From Thermoplasmatota archaeon (GTDB lineage: Archaea > Thermoplasmatota > E2 > UBA202 > JdFR-43): DNA of 64,000 nucleotides. The stretch spans positions 1-64,000 of the forward strand of contig JAPDJT010000005.1 in assembly GCA_029258955.1 (NCBI GenBank), in the 5' to 3' direction. Each line of letters starts with the position of its first letter. Position 1 is the first letter of the stretch. The notes under the pieces were generated by a model. It was not told the DNA's origin. It worked only from the letters and a program-made list of their open reading frames with translations, and searched no databases. A program made the translations under genes and the position numbers. Positions 36,111 to 44,689 of the stretch are shown piece after piece.

Positions 36111-36145
36111 TTTTTACTAACAAATCTGTATCAAAATCTTGGCAC
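36111..36145 (+). other. Diverged copy of the attR inner arm and core
   Basis: The stretch beginning TTTTACTAACAAATCTGT aligns without gaps to the arm/core at 37077-37107 (TTTTACCAGTAAATCTGT...). The 8 differences seen over about 31 positions are all transitions. It lies directly after the HEPN gene and may be a relic attachment site. Confidence 0.45.
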
Positions 36146-36187
36146 CATTATCTGCTATAAAATTTAAAAAGCCAGTTAATTTAGTAT

Positions 36188-36917
36188 ATGGAAATGCACC
36201 AAAAGAAAATCCCTACATTTTTAGATATATGTTGGGCTGTAATTATTTGGAAAATTTTGGGTTGGAATAAAGATTATGACGAACTAATGGGGGAAAAAGA
36301 ATTTTTAGAAAAATTAAGAAAAAAATCTGAAAGACTGTCTATAGAAGAAATAGAAGAACATCTATTGAAATTTCTTAATAAATGGGGGTGCAGAATAACA
36401 AAGGAAAAATACGATATTGTAGCTCAAAAACTTAAAAAATTTTTTAATGAATATAAAGATGAGTTTTTCTTCAGAGAAGAAGATGATATTTTAACGTTTG
36501 ATTTTGGCAAATATAAGGAAAAACTTGCTAAAATAATAGAAAAACTCAATGCTATAGACGAAATTGGCCCAACTGCTATATCGAAGATTTTACACATTAA
36601 ATCCACACCTATTTGTGATGTGGGATATGAAAATTGCAAAAGGATTAGGTTTTGAACATTCTAAAGAGGGCTATATAAAATTTTTACAAGAAATGCAAAA
36701 ATATGCAAAAAACGTTGATAAAACATATAGAATGAAAACACAGTGCTCGGAAAAGAATATAGAAACATTTCTCAACAAAAAATTAGGGTTAAAAATAAAA
36801 TATACTTTAACTAAGTTTATCGATGAATACAATTGGATAAGATATACAAAAGAAGGAAAATTGCCTACTGAATGGAATAAAGCTGAAGAACTATTGAAAG
36901 AGTTATACTGTGAGTAA
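36188..36917 (+). pseudogene. Uncharacterised gene split by a frameshift near 36597
   Basis: Frame one (36188-36655) gives 155 residues ending ...IGPTAISKILHIKSTPI. A second frame (to 36917) contains LNPHLFVMWDMKIAKGLGF and continues to LLKELYCE. Adding one base at CACATTAAATCC (about 36593-36603) would join them as ILHILNPHLFVMWD, a natural-looking continuation. The intact product would be about 242 residues. I recall the SKILHLxNPxLFVMWD pattern from uncharacterised prokaryotic proteins but cannot assign a function. It lies between the diverged att copy and attR, so it may have been picked up separately from the rest of the element. Confidence 0.6.
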
Positions 36918-36944
36918 TTATTAAATCATACTAACCCAGAAAAT

Positions 36945-36969
36945 AAAGAAATTTTTATAAAATTTCTTT
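36945..36969 (+). terminator. Perfect 11-bp inverted repeat, probable terminator
   Basis: AAAGAAATTTT and AAAATTTCTTT are exact inverse copies with a 3-nt loop, followed by more T residues. It lies 28 bp after the last gene of the element, so it probably ends that transcript. The stem is AT-only, hence weak. Confidence 0.45.
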
Positions 36970-37078
36970 TTGTGTGCATTTCCTAATGTTTCTCTATTTT
37001 GCATGATCATATAACTATAAATCCCATCGCATCTGCAGCAGACCAATTTTATTTCTATTAAGTAAAAGTAAATGAGAT

Positions 37079-37090
37079 TTTACCAGTAAA
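37079..37090 (+). promoter_or_regulatory. TTTACCAGTAAA arm site at the right end of the element
   Basis: Identical to 15133-15144. In the excised circle the two copies would flank the attachment core, 9 bp to its left and adjacent on its right, as expected for integrase or accessory-factor binding sites. Confidence 0.5.
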
Positions 37091-37099
37091 TCTGTGTCA

Positions 37100-37120
37100 G
37101 AATCCCGGCGCCCGCATAAA
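37100..37120 (+). other. attR core, right attachment site
   Basis: An exact 21-bp copy of the tRNA-Gly 3' segment at 15112-15132. It contains only the T-stem and acceptor 3' half, so it is not a working tRNA gene. Host sequence resumes immediately after it. Confidence 0.85.
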
Positions 37121-37128
37121 ATGTTAAA

Positions 37129-37746
37129 TTATACATACATGCCAGAGTCTTCTTTTTCTTCTTTGAGAATTTCACTTACTATTTCCTCTGCAATGTCCTT
37201 GCTTAATTTGTAAGTTTTCGCAATAAAGCTAACAATTTCTTCTTTACTTTTACCACTCTTAGCTTTCTGTAAAATCAAATCAGCTACATGAATAAGCTGT
37301 GCCTCTTCATAGATATCTTCCAAATTCAATTTTTTAACTAAATCATTCATTGCAAATAGTGTTACAGTTAATGCATCGCTAAATTCATCTCTGCTTAACG
37401 AAACTAAATCTAAATCAGTTATAATTACAATTTCTTCATCTTCTCCAACTAATGCATATTTTACCATTCTCCATTTGTTATTCAAGAGTAGAAGAGACCT
37501 ATATATTTTGAGCCTTTCATGCGAATCAAGAATAGCTGTTTCTACACCAGTTTTAATTTTTAGAGTTGCGAATCTTTTGCCAACTTCAACTAAAACGCTA
37601 TAAGGGCGATATGGACTACTAGCTCTTATTAACTTTCTTCCATTTTCCTCCCCTATTTCTACTTCCCAATGCTCATCTAATGGCTTATCAGAATCAGCAA
37701 TCTCTTCTTCAAACCATTTAACAAATTTATCAGTCCAATTTTGCAT
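37129..37746 (-). CDS. Uncharacterised host protein adjoining the element
   Basis: 205 residues and acidic (DKFVKWFEEEIADSDKPLDE at the start). A middle region alternates strands (ATLKIKTGVETAILDS, EEIVIITDLDLVSL) and a helical tail contains a UBA-like or two-helix segment (SKEEIVSFIAKTYKLSKDIA). It faintly resembles YbjN/secretion-chaperone-like archaeal proteins; no confident family. Its stop lies 9 bp beyond attR, so before integration it would have been the convergent neighbour of tRNA-Gly. Confidence 0.6.
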   Translation of the reverse strand: MQNWTDKFVKWFEEEIADSDKPLDEHWEVEIGEENGRKLIRASSPYRPYSVLVEVGKRFATLKIKTGVETAILDSHERLKIYRSLLLLNNKWRMVKYALVGEDEEIVIITDLDLVSLSRDEFSDALTVTLFAMNDLVKKLNLEDIYEEAQLIHVADLILQKAKSGKSKEEIVSFIAKTYKLSKDIAEEIVSEILKEEKEDSGMYV

Positions 37747-37891
37747 AATAGAAATTCATAAGGTAGTATAAAATTCATTCTTATTTTTAATTAAAATGAA
37801 CAATCGTTCTTACATCTGCTATTTGCACAGAGAAATTGCAATGAAAATGATGGGGTTTTATTCTTATTTTCCAAATGTTACTGCTTTTTGA

Positions 37892-38036
37892 GTCCAACAA
37901 ATGAAGGAAATTTTGTCTATGAGTCTATCATCGTATTAGGAAAATTACCATAGCAACATCCTTCTCATTTTTTTTCGGTTCGTCGAAAAAATGAACTAAG
38001 ACAACTTTCCTTTTCATTGTATTTTCGACGAACCCC
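37892..38036. repeat. MITE-like element containing a near-perfect 58-bp inverted-repeat unit
   Basis: The core GAAAATTACCATAGCAACATCC is preceded by GAGTCCAACAAATGAAGG. Nested at its right is 37977-38034, whose ends GGTTCGTCGAAAA and TTTTCGACGAACC are exact 13-bp inverse copies. It fills most of the 330-base gap before the aRNase J gene. A weaker copy is near 37797-37860. Confidence 0.65.
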
Positions 38037-38077
38037 CATTTTTCACAATTTCTTTATAAGACGGCATATTTCATTTC

Positions 38078-39379
38078 ATGCTTAGAATACATGGTGTAGG
38101 GGGATATGAAGAAGTTGGAAGGAACATGACTTGCATTGAAATAGATGATGAAGCACTCATTTTGGATATGGGATTGTATATGGACAGATTTGTTGCTTTA
38201 CAGGAAAAGAAAATTAAAATGAATAGAGAAATTTTGTTGAATGAAGACGCAATTCCAAATGATAATGTTATAAAAAGTATAAAGAAAAAAATAAGGGCTA
38301 TTGTAATAAGTCATGCTCATTTGGATCATGTAGGAGCAGTTAAATGGATGGCACCTAACTATGAATGTCCTATTGTTACAACACCTTATACTGCAGAATA
38401 TATAAAAAGAACAGCAAGAATAAAAAATAAGATAATAAGAGTGAATGTTAATTCGAGCTATAAAATTTCTAAAAAATTGGAAATTGAATTTATAAATGTA
38501 ACACATTCTATTCCTCAGTCTACAATGGTTAGAATTTCAACACCATACGGAGATATTTTGTATGGATTAGATTATAAAAATGATAATCATCCAATGCTTG
38601 GAAGAAAAACAAATATTAAAAGGCTAAGAGAACTTGATAATGTTATTCTTTTAATTGCAGATTCAACAAATGCAGATGTTGAAGGAAAAACATTTTCAGA
38701 AGCAATAGCAAGAGAAATGCTCAAAGATATATTGTTTAGCTTGGAAATGGAAGAAAATGGACTTTTTCTAACAACCTTTTCATCTCATATTGCAAGGCAG
38801 AAAACAATGCTCAAGCTAATTAAAGATATTGGGAGAGAAGCAGTTTTTATTGGAAGGTCTTTATATGACTATATAGAATCTGCAGAAAAGCTAAAGCTCA
38901 TTGATTTTTCAAGTCATGCGAAGCTTATAAAAAATGCAAGAGATGCTGAAAAATTACTTAATGAAATGAACAAGAAAAAGAATGAATATGCATTTATTGT
39001 AACAGGAGGAATGGGAGAAAAAGATGCTATTCTTTCCCAGATTGCAAATGATGAGTTAGCATTAAAAATCTCTCCGCAAGATATTGTTATATTCTCTAGT
39101 GCTGTTATTCCTACGCCAACTATACAGGCAAACAGAAAAATTTTGGAGCAAAAGTTACACAGGAAAAAAGCCAGGATATTCAAAGATGTACATGTCTCTG
39201 GACACGGTTCAAGGGAAGATTTGAGAGATTTAATAAAAATTGTTTCTCCCCAGCACATTTTGGCTGCGCATGGCGACATGAATAAATGTGCTTCATTGGC
39301 AACTTTGGCAAATGAAATGGGATATATTTTGGGAAAAAATGTGCATTTAATGCAAAATGGACAGACTTTGAAGATTTAA
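38078..39379 (+). CDS. rnj: Archaeal RNase J (metallo-beta-lactamase/beta-CASP)
   Basis: 433 residues. The MBL metal site is SHAHLDHVGAVKW at about 77-89. LLIADSTNA (with Asp ligand) and the beta-CASP domain motifs (TTFSSHIARQ, VHVSGHGSREDL and ILAAHGDMNK) follow. This is full length for aRNase J, a 5'-3' exoribonuclease that degrades mRNA with 5'-monophosphate. It starts at ATG 38078 about 40 bp after the repeat. It is convergent with the EamA gene and overlaps it by 4 bp. Confidence 0.85.
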   Translation: MLRIHGVGGYEEVGRNMTCIEIDDEALILDMGLYMDRFVALQEKKIKMNREILLNEDAIPNDNVIKSIKKKIRAIVISHAHLDHVGAVKWMAPNYECPIVTTPYTAEYIKRTARIKNKIIRVNVNSSYKISKKLEIEFINVTHSIPQSTMVRISTPYGDILYGLDYKNDNHPMLGRKTNIKRLRELDNVILLIADSTNADVEGKTFSEAIAREMLKDILFSLEMEENGLFLTTFSSHIARQKTMLKLIKDIGREAVFIGRSLYDYIESAEKLKLIDFSSHAKLIKNARDAEKLLNEMNKKKNEYAFIVTGGMGEKDAILSQIANDELALKISPQDIVIFSSAVIPTPTIQANRKILEQKLHRKKARIFKDVHVSGHGSREDLRDLIKIVSPQHILAAHGDMNKCASLATLANEMGYILGKNVHLMQNGQTLKI

Positions 39380-40227
39380 TGTTTTTGCAAAATTATGCCA
39401 GTTATTATTAAAATCAAGCCAGCCAATGTTGAGATGTAAATTTCTTCACCAACTATAAAATGAATCATTATTAGGGATAGAAAAGGGGAAAGATAAACTA
39501 AATTTCCTACTTGGGCAGTTGTATTTGCATATTGCAAGGCTTTGAGCCATATGAAAAATGTGACGCCCATTTCAAATGTTCCTATATAAATGCAACCTAA
39601 GATTCCTTCAAAATTATATTTTAAATGAGGGAATGAAAAAGCAAAAATAAATGCAAAGCCAAATAGGAAATTAGTGAGTAATTTTATTGCGTCATCTCTT
39701 CCATCCTTCATATTTAAAATCCAGAATGAAGCCCATAAAATTGTTGTAGATAAAGCAATGAGTGAGCCAGTAATATTTGTTATTCTAAAGCCTAAAACAT
39801 CACCTCTTGTAATTATAATTACAACACCAAAAAAGCTTAACAAGATAGCAAATAAATTTATTGCTTTAATTTTCTGCTTTAAAATAAAAATGGACATGAT
39901 AACAAGAACAATTGGCCATGTATAATTTAAAACCAAAGCTTCTTGAGCAGGAAGTATAGAATATGCTTTAAAAAGAGCTATGTAATAAAGGAAAGGATTA
40001 AGGAGACCCATTATAGCAGATTTTGCAAAATCATTTTTTCCTTGTTTTAATATCATATGAAATTTTTTTGTTGCTATTGCAATACATGTTAATACCAATA
40101 TAGAAAAAAATGTTGAAAAAAATAGCATAGAAATGTAATCAATATGCCTTAAAGTAAGCTTAAATGCAGATGCAACAGTAGCCCACATAAAAACAGCCAG
40201 CAAACCATATACATATGCCTTCTCCAC
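39376..40227 (-). CDS. EamA-family (DMT superfamily) transporter
   Basis: 283 residues with ten hydrophobic segments in two five-helix halves: AVFMWATVASAFKLTLRHI and PFLYYIALFKAY in the first half, SLIALSTTILWASFWILNMK and GTFEMGVTFFIWLKALQY in the second. This is the layout of EamA/RhaT-type drug or metabolite exporters. The substrate cannot be inferred. It is a single gene, convergent with the aRNase J gene. Confidence 0.85.
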   Translation of the reverse strand: MEKAYVYGLLAVFMWATVASAFKLTLRHIDYISMLFFSTFFSILVLTCIAIATKKFHMILKQGKNDFAKSAIMGLLNPFLYYIALFKAYSILPAQEALVLNYTWPIVLVIMSIFILKQKIKAINLFAILLSFFGVVIIITRGDVLGFRITNITGSLIALSTTILWASFWILNMKDGRDDAIKLLTNFLFGFAFIFAFSFPHLKYNFEGILGCIYIGTFEMGVTFFIWLKALQYANTTAQVGNLVYLSPFLSLIMIHFIVGEEIYISTLAGLILIITGIILQKH

Positions 40228-40400
40228 AGTTGCAATTGTTGCTTATTATTAAATTTTAATGAAAAATTAGGCAATAAAAGATCGAAAATTACAGAGCAGT
40301 TTGGAGTGGCTATGAAAAACTATTTTTATACCCTAAATTTGGCTTAAAATCGCCCCTGATATTATAAATATTAAGGAAATATAGAAATGTTTTAAATGTT

Positions 40401-40517
40401 TTATAAGTAAATAGCCCACCCAAAACCGAGAGAGAATAAGATTATGATAAACAAGCCAGCCAACCAGTCTCCACCTGCTATTGCGATTATTTTTGCTAGA
40501 ACCTTGATAAGCTCCAT
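40401..40517 (-). CDS. Small single-TM protein
   Basis: A 38-residue frame beginning MELIKVLAKIIAIAGGDWLA and continuing GLFIIILFSLGFGWAIYL to a stop at 40401. One membrane helix follows a short amphipathic start. A TATA-like ATATATAGG lies about 20-25 nt before ATG 40517; an upstream in-frame ATG would add 13 residues. No family recognised. It lies in the 470-base gap between the EamA gene and tRNA-Pro, which otherwise shows nothing. Confidence 0.4.
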   Translation of the reverse strand: MELIKVLAKIIAIAGGDWLAGLFIIILFSLGFGWAIYL

Positions 40518-40699
40518 TTCTGGATCAATTCCTATATATGTGTGAGTATTCCGCATGCAAAACTGCTTAAAAATGATAAATTATCATAAGAACTCATTTT
40601 CTCATTATGATATGTATAAAAAGGGAGTAAATAAAAGATTAACCCATAATTATTCTCAAAGCATTTAAATACCCTCTGCAACCCTTGCCATATAATAAA

Positions 40700-40772
40700 T
40701 GGGCCCGCCGAGATTTGAACTCGGGTTACCAGCACCCCAAGCTGGAAGGATACCAAGCTACCCCACGGGCCC
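40700..40772 (-). tRNA. tRNA-Pro (GGG)
   Basis: On the minus strand GGGCCCG pairs with CGGGCCC. The anticodon stem CCAGC/GCTGG encloses TTGGGGT (anticodon GGG), and the T arm has loop TTCAAAT. Discriminator A; CCA not encoded. Confidence 0.93.
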
Positions 40773-40874
40773 TCAATTGCAATAGATTGGCATAGAATAA
40801 AAATTTTACTGCTTCAATAAAAGAAAATTAATGAAAACGATGATTTGGGATATTGAAATAGTCTTTTTTTAAAT

Positions 40875-41822
40875 TTAGCTTTTTCTCCTTACAATTTTAT
40901 TATTCTCCAGAAAATCAAGCAAAGTTTCCTTTGTTGAATATTCAGGTTTAAAACCAGCTTTTTTAGCTTTTTCTCCGCTTGCCACCCACCTATATTTTAT
41001 GAAATCCAGTATTTGAGGAGGAAATTGCATAAGGCGGAGATGCCAAGAAAGGGAAAGAAGTGGATAAAGGAGCTTGCCAGGCAATTTAACCGCTCTTTTT
41101 CCAGCTGTTTCTATAACTTCCTTCCATTTCATAGTTCCTTCTCCAACTATGTTGAATATGCCTTCTATATCATTCATAATGAATAACTCATATGCTCTTG
41201 CCAAATCATCTTCATGCAAAAATTGCATATCTGGATTTTCTCCATCCACCAATGGCAAAACAGGCCAATTTAGCAAGCGGGCATAAAAATGATCTACAGT
41301 TGGACCAAGAACAAGGCAAGGGCGGAGAATAGCCATTTTTATTTCAGGATTTTCTTCCATAAATTGTTTGCACAATTTTTCCACTTTAACCTTATCTTGA
41401 TTATAGTAATATGTGGGATGCCCCCTTAATGGGCTTTCTTCTGTAAGAAATTTTGGATTATCTGGCCATGCTCCATATACCATTGTACTGCTTGTCATAA
41501 TTATTTTTTCTATTCCTATTTCCTTACAAGCATTTAGAACATTCTTTGCACCATTTACGTTTATATCTCTCATTTCTTCTCTATCATGAGTTGGGTTTAG
41601 AACAAAAGCTAAATGAACAACAATATCAACATCATATTTCTGGAACAGATCCTTTAGTTTTTTATCTCTAACATCCATTTGGTGATATTGGAGCTTTTTA
41701 AAAGGATGTTTAAAATTCCTCCTAGAAATTCCCACAATAAGCTCACATTCATTATTTTCCTCTAGTCTTTCTATAATTTTCCTTCCGAAATATCCTGCTG
41801 CTCCTGTTATTGCTATTTTCAT
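40875..41822 (-). CDS. NAD-dependent epimerase/dehydratase (extended SDR)
   Basis: 315 residues with Rossmann motif ITGAAGYFGRKI at about 4-15, DVDIVVHLAF, the Ser in IIMTSSTMVYG and the catalytic YxxxK in YYYNQDKVKVE (about 139-149). Extended-SDR enzymes of this type act on nucleotide sugars or related substrates; which one is not clear. A downstream segment (LRPCLVLGP, FLHEDDLARAYELFI) fits the family. It is a single gene between tRNA-Pro and a host repeat. Confidence 0.85.
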   Translation of the reverse strand: MKIAITGAAGYFGRKIIERLEENNECELIVGISRRNFKHPFKKLQYHQMDVRDKKLKDLFQKYDVDIVVHLAFVLNPTHDREEMRDINVNGAKNVLNACKEIGIEKIIMTSSTMVYGAWPDNPKFLTEESPLRGHPTYYYNQDKVKVEKLCKQFMEENPEIKMAILRPCLVLGPTVDHFYARLLNWPVLPLVDGENPDMQFLHEDDLARAYELFIMNDIEGIFNIVGEGTMKWKEVIETAGKRAVKLPGKLLYPLLSLSWHLRLMQFPPQILDFIKYRWVASGEKAKKAGFKPEYSTKETLLDFLENNKIVRRKS

Positions 41823-41914
41823 GGAATGAAAAAGAGAAAATTTAATAAAATCTTAGGTAAAGAAAAATTTAGTAATTTTGAATTGTAATTAAAATTGTTA
41901 TTGTCCTCGCCCCA

Positions 41915-41983
41915 CTAATGAAAAGAAATGCTTTCATTGGTTATTATTGCATGGAAGAGAATTTACATCGGCAAAATCTCTCT
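41915..41983. repeat. MITE-like element abutting a gene end
   Basis: ATGAAAAGAAATGCTTTCATTGG, then TTATTATTGCATGGAAGAGA, then CTCTTCATTTTTGTG at the right, matching the core of 9630-9731. Its right edge meets the stop of the YkgJ-type gene. Confidence 0.55.
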
Positions 41984-42415
41984 TCATTTTTGTGACTTCA
42001 ATTCATTTGCCAGTAATTTTTCAAGCTGAGTTAATGAAACTTTTACAACATTTGTTTTTTCTTCCCCTCCCAATTTTTTATATATTTCCTTAGCAAGCTG
42101 GCATTCATTTATATTAACTAAAAATAATCCTTCGTTTAGCAAAAGAAAAGGATACATTCTGCATACTATTGGGCGAGCTGGATAAATTTTGCATTCATTT
42201 TTTTCCAAAAATGGACAGGGCGGTTCTATATAACCATTTGATAAAGTTTTTTGAATCTCATCTAAGGATATGCCCAAATAATTTGCTATTTTTTGCTTAT
42301 CTTCTTGCAAAATAGGGATGCGATAATAGCAACACCTGCTACATCTACTACAAGCTCCAATCATGCTGTTTATTTTTTCACATATTTCAAGGACTTTGTC
42401 AACCAAAGCCCTCAT
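41984..42415 (-). CDS. YkgJ-type cysteine-cluster protein
   Basis: 143 residues from ATG 42415; a longer frame runs back through the tRNA-Ala gene and is not the real start. The Cys cluster CSRCSRCCYY near the N-terminus, CPFLEKNECKIYPARPIVCR in the middle and NINECQLA near the end follow the UPF0153/YkgJ pattern, thought to bind a metal or Fe-S cluster. Function unknown. It is possibly co-transcribed with the tRNA immediately upstream. Confidence 0.8.
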   Translation of the reverse strand: MRALVDKVLEICEKINSMIGACSRCSRCCYYRIPILQEDKQKIANYLGISLDEIQKTLSNGYIEPPCPFLEKNECKIYPARPIVCRMYPFLLLNEGLFLVNINECQLAKEIYKKLGGEEKTNVVKVSLTQLEKLLANELKSQK

Positions 42416-42459
42416 ATTAAAAATTCGAAATGAATATGAAATGAAAAATAAAAATTTTA

Positions 42460-42531
42460 TGGACCGGACGGGATTTGAACCCGTGACCTCCACCATGCCA
42501 AGGTGGCGATCTTCCGCTGATCTACCGGCCC
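42460..42531 (-). tRNA. tRNA-Ala (GGC)
   Basis: On the minus strand GGGCCGG pairs with CCGGTCC (one G-T pair). The anticodon stem CCACC/GGTGG holds TTGGCAT (anticodon GGC), and the T arm is CGGG-TTCAAAT-CCCG. Discriminator A; CCA not encoded. Confidence 0.93.
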
Positions 42532-42587
42532 TATTATGTATATCCATATATTCATAAAAGTTTTGTTAAAGACGGAATTATGATTAA

Positions 42588-42665
42588 ATGAAAAATGCTA
42601 TCAATGACTATCATTACATGGAGAAATTGCCATTACAATATCCATTTTTTTAATTTTTTAAACCT
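42588..42665. repeat. MITE-like element
   Basis: ATGAAAAATGCTATCAATGACT, then ATTACATGGAGAAATTGCCA, matching the host family core. It occupies most of the gap between tRNA-Ala and the metzincin gene. Confidence 0.5.
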
Positions 42666-42728
42666 GAGGAATAATAACCAGTAACTAATTTTTCCAATTA
42701 TTCGATGAGCTAGGCAAATTGGATAATT

Positions 42729-44627
42729 TTATTTTTCTTTTAGCTTTTCCATAGCTTCATTGATTAGAGATTGCTGGGAATAAAATTCCACTTTACCATC
42801 AATCAATTTACCTTCTGCTACAAGGGAATAAACTGCAAAAACTGGCTCAACTTTTGGCTTTGCATAAACCCGCAAATTATATTCATTTTCCTTAGCATTT
42901 TCTTTCACAAGCACTTTTATGTCTGCATCTGTATTTTTTATGAAAACAAACTTTTTGAATTCATTTGCATATTTTTGAGTTAAATTTTCATCATATTTCC
43001 ACCCCTTTGCTACCAATTCTGGATAATCTCTAACAGGCTTAAAATCTTCAAATGTCTCTATTGATGGGTCCTCATAAGCTGGCACATCAATCTGAAAAGT
43101 TGGCAAATAAATGTGCTCCCAATCATTCCAGTCATATGGCAAGCCGTTGCTTCCGTCAGAATAGTCAAAAAGGTAACTTCTGTTTTCTGAGTAAAACCAT
43201 GGTTTATTATAGATATACTGATAATTCATCACACTATAGTATTTCTCTAAATAGGCGTTATATTCATCATCTGGCATGCTTGGATATCTATCATAAACTC
43301 TCCTGCTAACAATATCGATGCCTGGAAATAAGCCGGGCATTAAGCCGAGAGAATGTCCAAGTTCATGCAAAATCGCTTTTGCAAGCATAACCCTTATCTC
43401 TCTTGGAGTAAAAGCAATTCTTGTTATCATTGAATTGAAATCATTGCTGACATAAATTGCATCAAATCTGTTGTATTTGACAGGAGTTATGAATCCACCT
43501 CCATCCTGTCTTACGCCAACTACGACATATCTAAAAACACCTTTCCTTTCATCTGGAAAATTATGTTTATAAAAAGCAAGTAGTTGTTTTCCAAGTATAT
43601 CATCTAAATTTGATTGATATGGTAATAATTCCCCTCCTCCGTTTGGCACTGCATTCCATCCATCATCAATATAAACGTTTATTCCATGCCTTGCAAACCT
43701 TTCAATGATCATTTGCTGACTCTCTTTATAAAATATATGAGGTAAATCAAATATGCCTTTTCTCTCCATTCCATCAGTTTCAATATATATGTCTGGCTGG
43801 AAAGGATTTGCAAAATAATCTCTTAGCATATACTCTTCAATATTTTCAATGCCATCTATATCTGGATCAAGCTTACTGTGTTCATTATAAGTAAATGGGT
43901 CATAGCCAAACCTCCATTCCCAATCTGTTGGAATTCCATCATTATCTGGATCTAGCTTACTATCATCTACTGTTGGATCAGTTCCAAGAATGTTTACTTC
44001 TACCCAATAAGGAATTCCATCATGATCATAATCAGCTTGATATAGGTTAAACCAAACTTCATAATTTTTGCCAAGATAATGTCCCATCCCATCTTTATCC
44101 ATGAAATAGTCATCTCCGGTCCATCTACCAGTTCTATAATCATATTTTAATTCAATCCTTTCCTTTTCTACTTCCTTTACATTTCTTCCGAATAATCCAG
44201 TTGGCACTAATTCAATAATTGAAATTACAACCTTAGAATATTCTTTTTCTTCTTCAACATCAAATACCATTGAACTTTCGTAGCCTATGGTATCCCAGGT
44301 AGTATATACTCCTGTTTCCCCAACATTTCCTTTTGAACTCCCCTTTTTGCCATCAACTTCAATCACATAATAAAAAGAAGGTGGATTTCTCCAATCTAAG
44401 CCATAACTAAGCATTTTATCCATTAAGCCTCTGTTCCTTATTCTCAAAATTTCAACAAACAATGCCTGATTTTCTAAAGGGCTTATTCTATCATCAAAAA
44501 CTTTTTCTTCCTTTTCTTCTACTGGTGCTTTTTGAAATTGTAAGAGTGTTGCGAGAATAAAAATAATAATTATTATTACTCCAATTGCTACCTTTTCCCT
44601 TTTAACCAACATTATATGAATAAACAT
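42729..44627 (-). CDS. Membrane-anchored metzincin-type metalloprotease with calcium-binding repeats
   Basis: 632 residues. An N-terminal membrane helix (VAIGVIIIIIFILATLLQF) indicates export or anchoring. At about 195-275 are thrombospondin type 3-like calcium loops (DYDHDGIPYW, LDPDNDGIPTDWEW, LDPDIDGIENIEEY). The zinc motif is HELGHSLGLMPG at about 417-428, followed by a possible Met-turn in YYSVMNYQY. This combination points to a secreted zinc endopeptidase acting outside the cell. It fits the C25 peptidase and GH92 enzyme as part of a detrital-protein lifestyle. Start at 44627 or an in-frame ATG five codons later. Confidence 0.8.
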   Translation of the reverse strand: MFIHIMLVKREKVAIGVIIIIIFILATLLQFQKAPVEEKEEKVFDDRISPLENQALFVEILRIRNRGLMDKMLSYGLDWRNPPSFYYVIEVDGKKGSSKGNVGETGVYTTWDTIGYESSMVFDVEEEKEYSKVVISIIELVPTGLFGRNVKEVEKERIELKYDYRTGRWTGDDYFMDKDGMGHYLGKNYEVWFNLYQADYDHDGIPYWVEVNILGTDPTVDDSKLDPDNDGIPTDWEWRFGYDPFTYNEHSKLDPDIDGIENIEEYMLRDYFANPFQPDIYIETDGMERKGIFDLPHIFYKESQQMIIERFARHGINVYIDDGWNAVPNGGGELLPYQSNLDDILGKQLLAFYKHNFPDERKGVFRYVVVGVRQDGGGFITPVKYNRFDAIYVSNDFNSMITRIAFTPREIRVMLAKAILHELGHSLGLMPGLFPGIDIVSRRVYDRYPSMPDDEYNAYLEKYYSVMNYQYIYNKPWFYSENRSYLFDYSDGSNGLPYDWNDWEHIYLPTFQIDVPAYEDPSIETFEDFKPVRDYPELVAKGWKYDENLTQKYANEFKKFVFIKNTDADIKVLVKENAKENEYNLRVYAKPKVEPVFAVYSLVAEGKLIDGKVEFYSQQSLINEAMEKLKEK

Positions 44628-44689
44628 CCCTATTTTTATAGGTTATGATATAAGTTTGTGATACTGCTAAGAAATTCTTGAAAGCTAAA

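Larger units (their letters stand above)
15112..37120. mobile_element. 22-kb tRNA-Gly-integrated element carrying a DISARM-like locus and other defence genes
   Basis: The element is bounded by the 21-bp direct repeats at 15112-15132 and 37100-37120, so excision would release a circle of 21,988 bp. Next to attL are a regulator and an intact tyrosine integrase. The cargo is a five-gene DISARM-like operon, a split membrane-protein gene, HicBA, a TTTACC repeat zone, a divergent regulator/recombinase pair and a second defence block. There are no conjugation, capsid or packaging genes that I recognise, and no obvious Rep gene. None of the MITE-like repeats abundant in flanking DNA were seen inside it. 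Island genes more often have good Shine-Dalgarno sites (GGAGGTGA, GAGGTGA). Confidence 0.85.

Noticed and set aside
37100-37120. A second tRNA-Gly gene
   Set aside because: Only the T-stem/acceptor 3' part is present, with no anticodon arm; it is an att copy.
15112-37120. Classic Dnd or Ssp phosphorothioation system
   Set aside because: DndA, DndB, DndD, DndE, SspB, SspC and SspD-like genes are not present; only the PP-loop protein resembles DndC.
15112-37120. Provirus
   Set aside because: No capsid, portal, terminase or packaging ATPase was recognised; cargo is defence and stability genes.
42416-42547. N-terminal extension of the YkgJ-type protein
   Set aside because: The extension is the translation of the tRNA-Ala gene; ATG 42415 is the sensible start.
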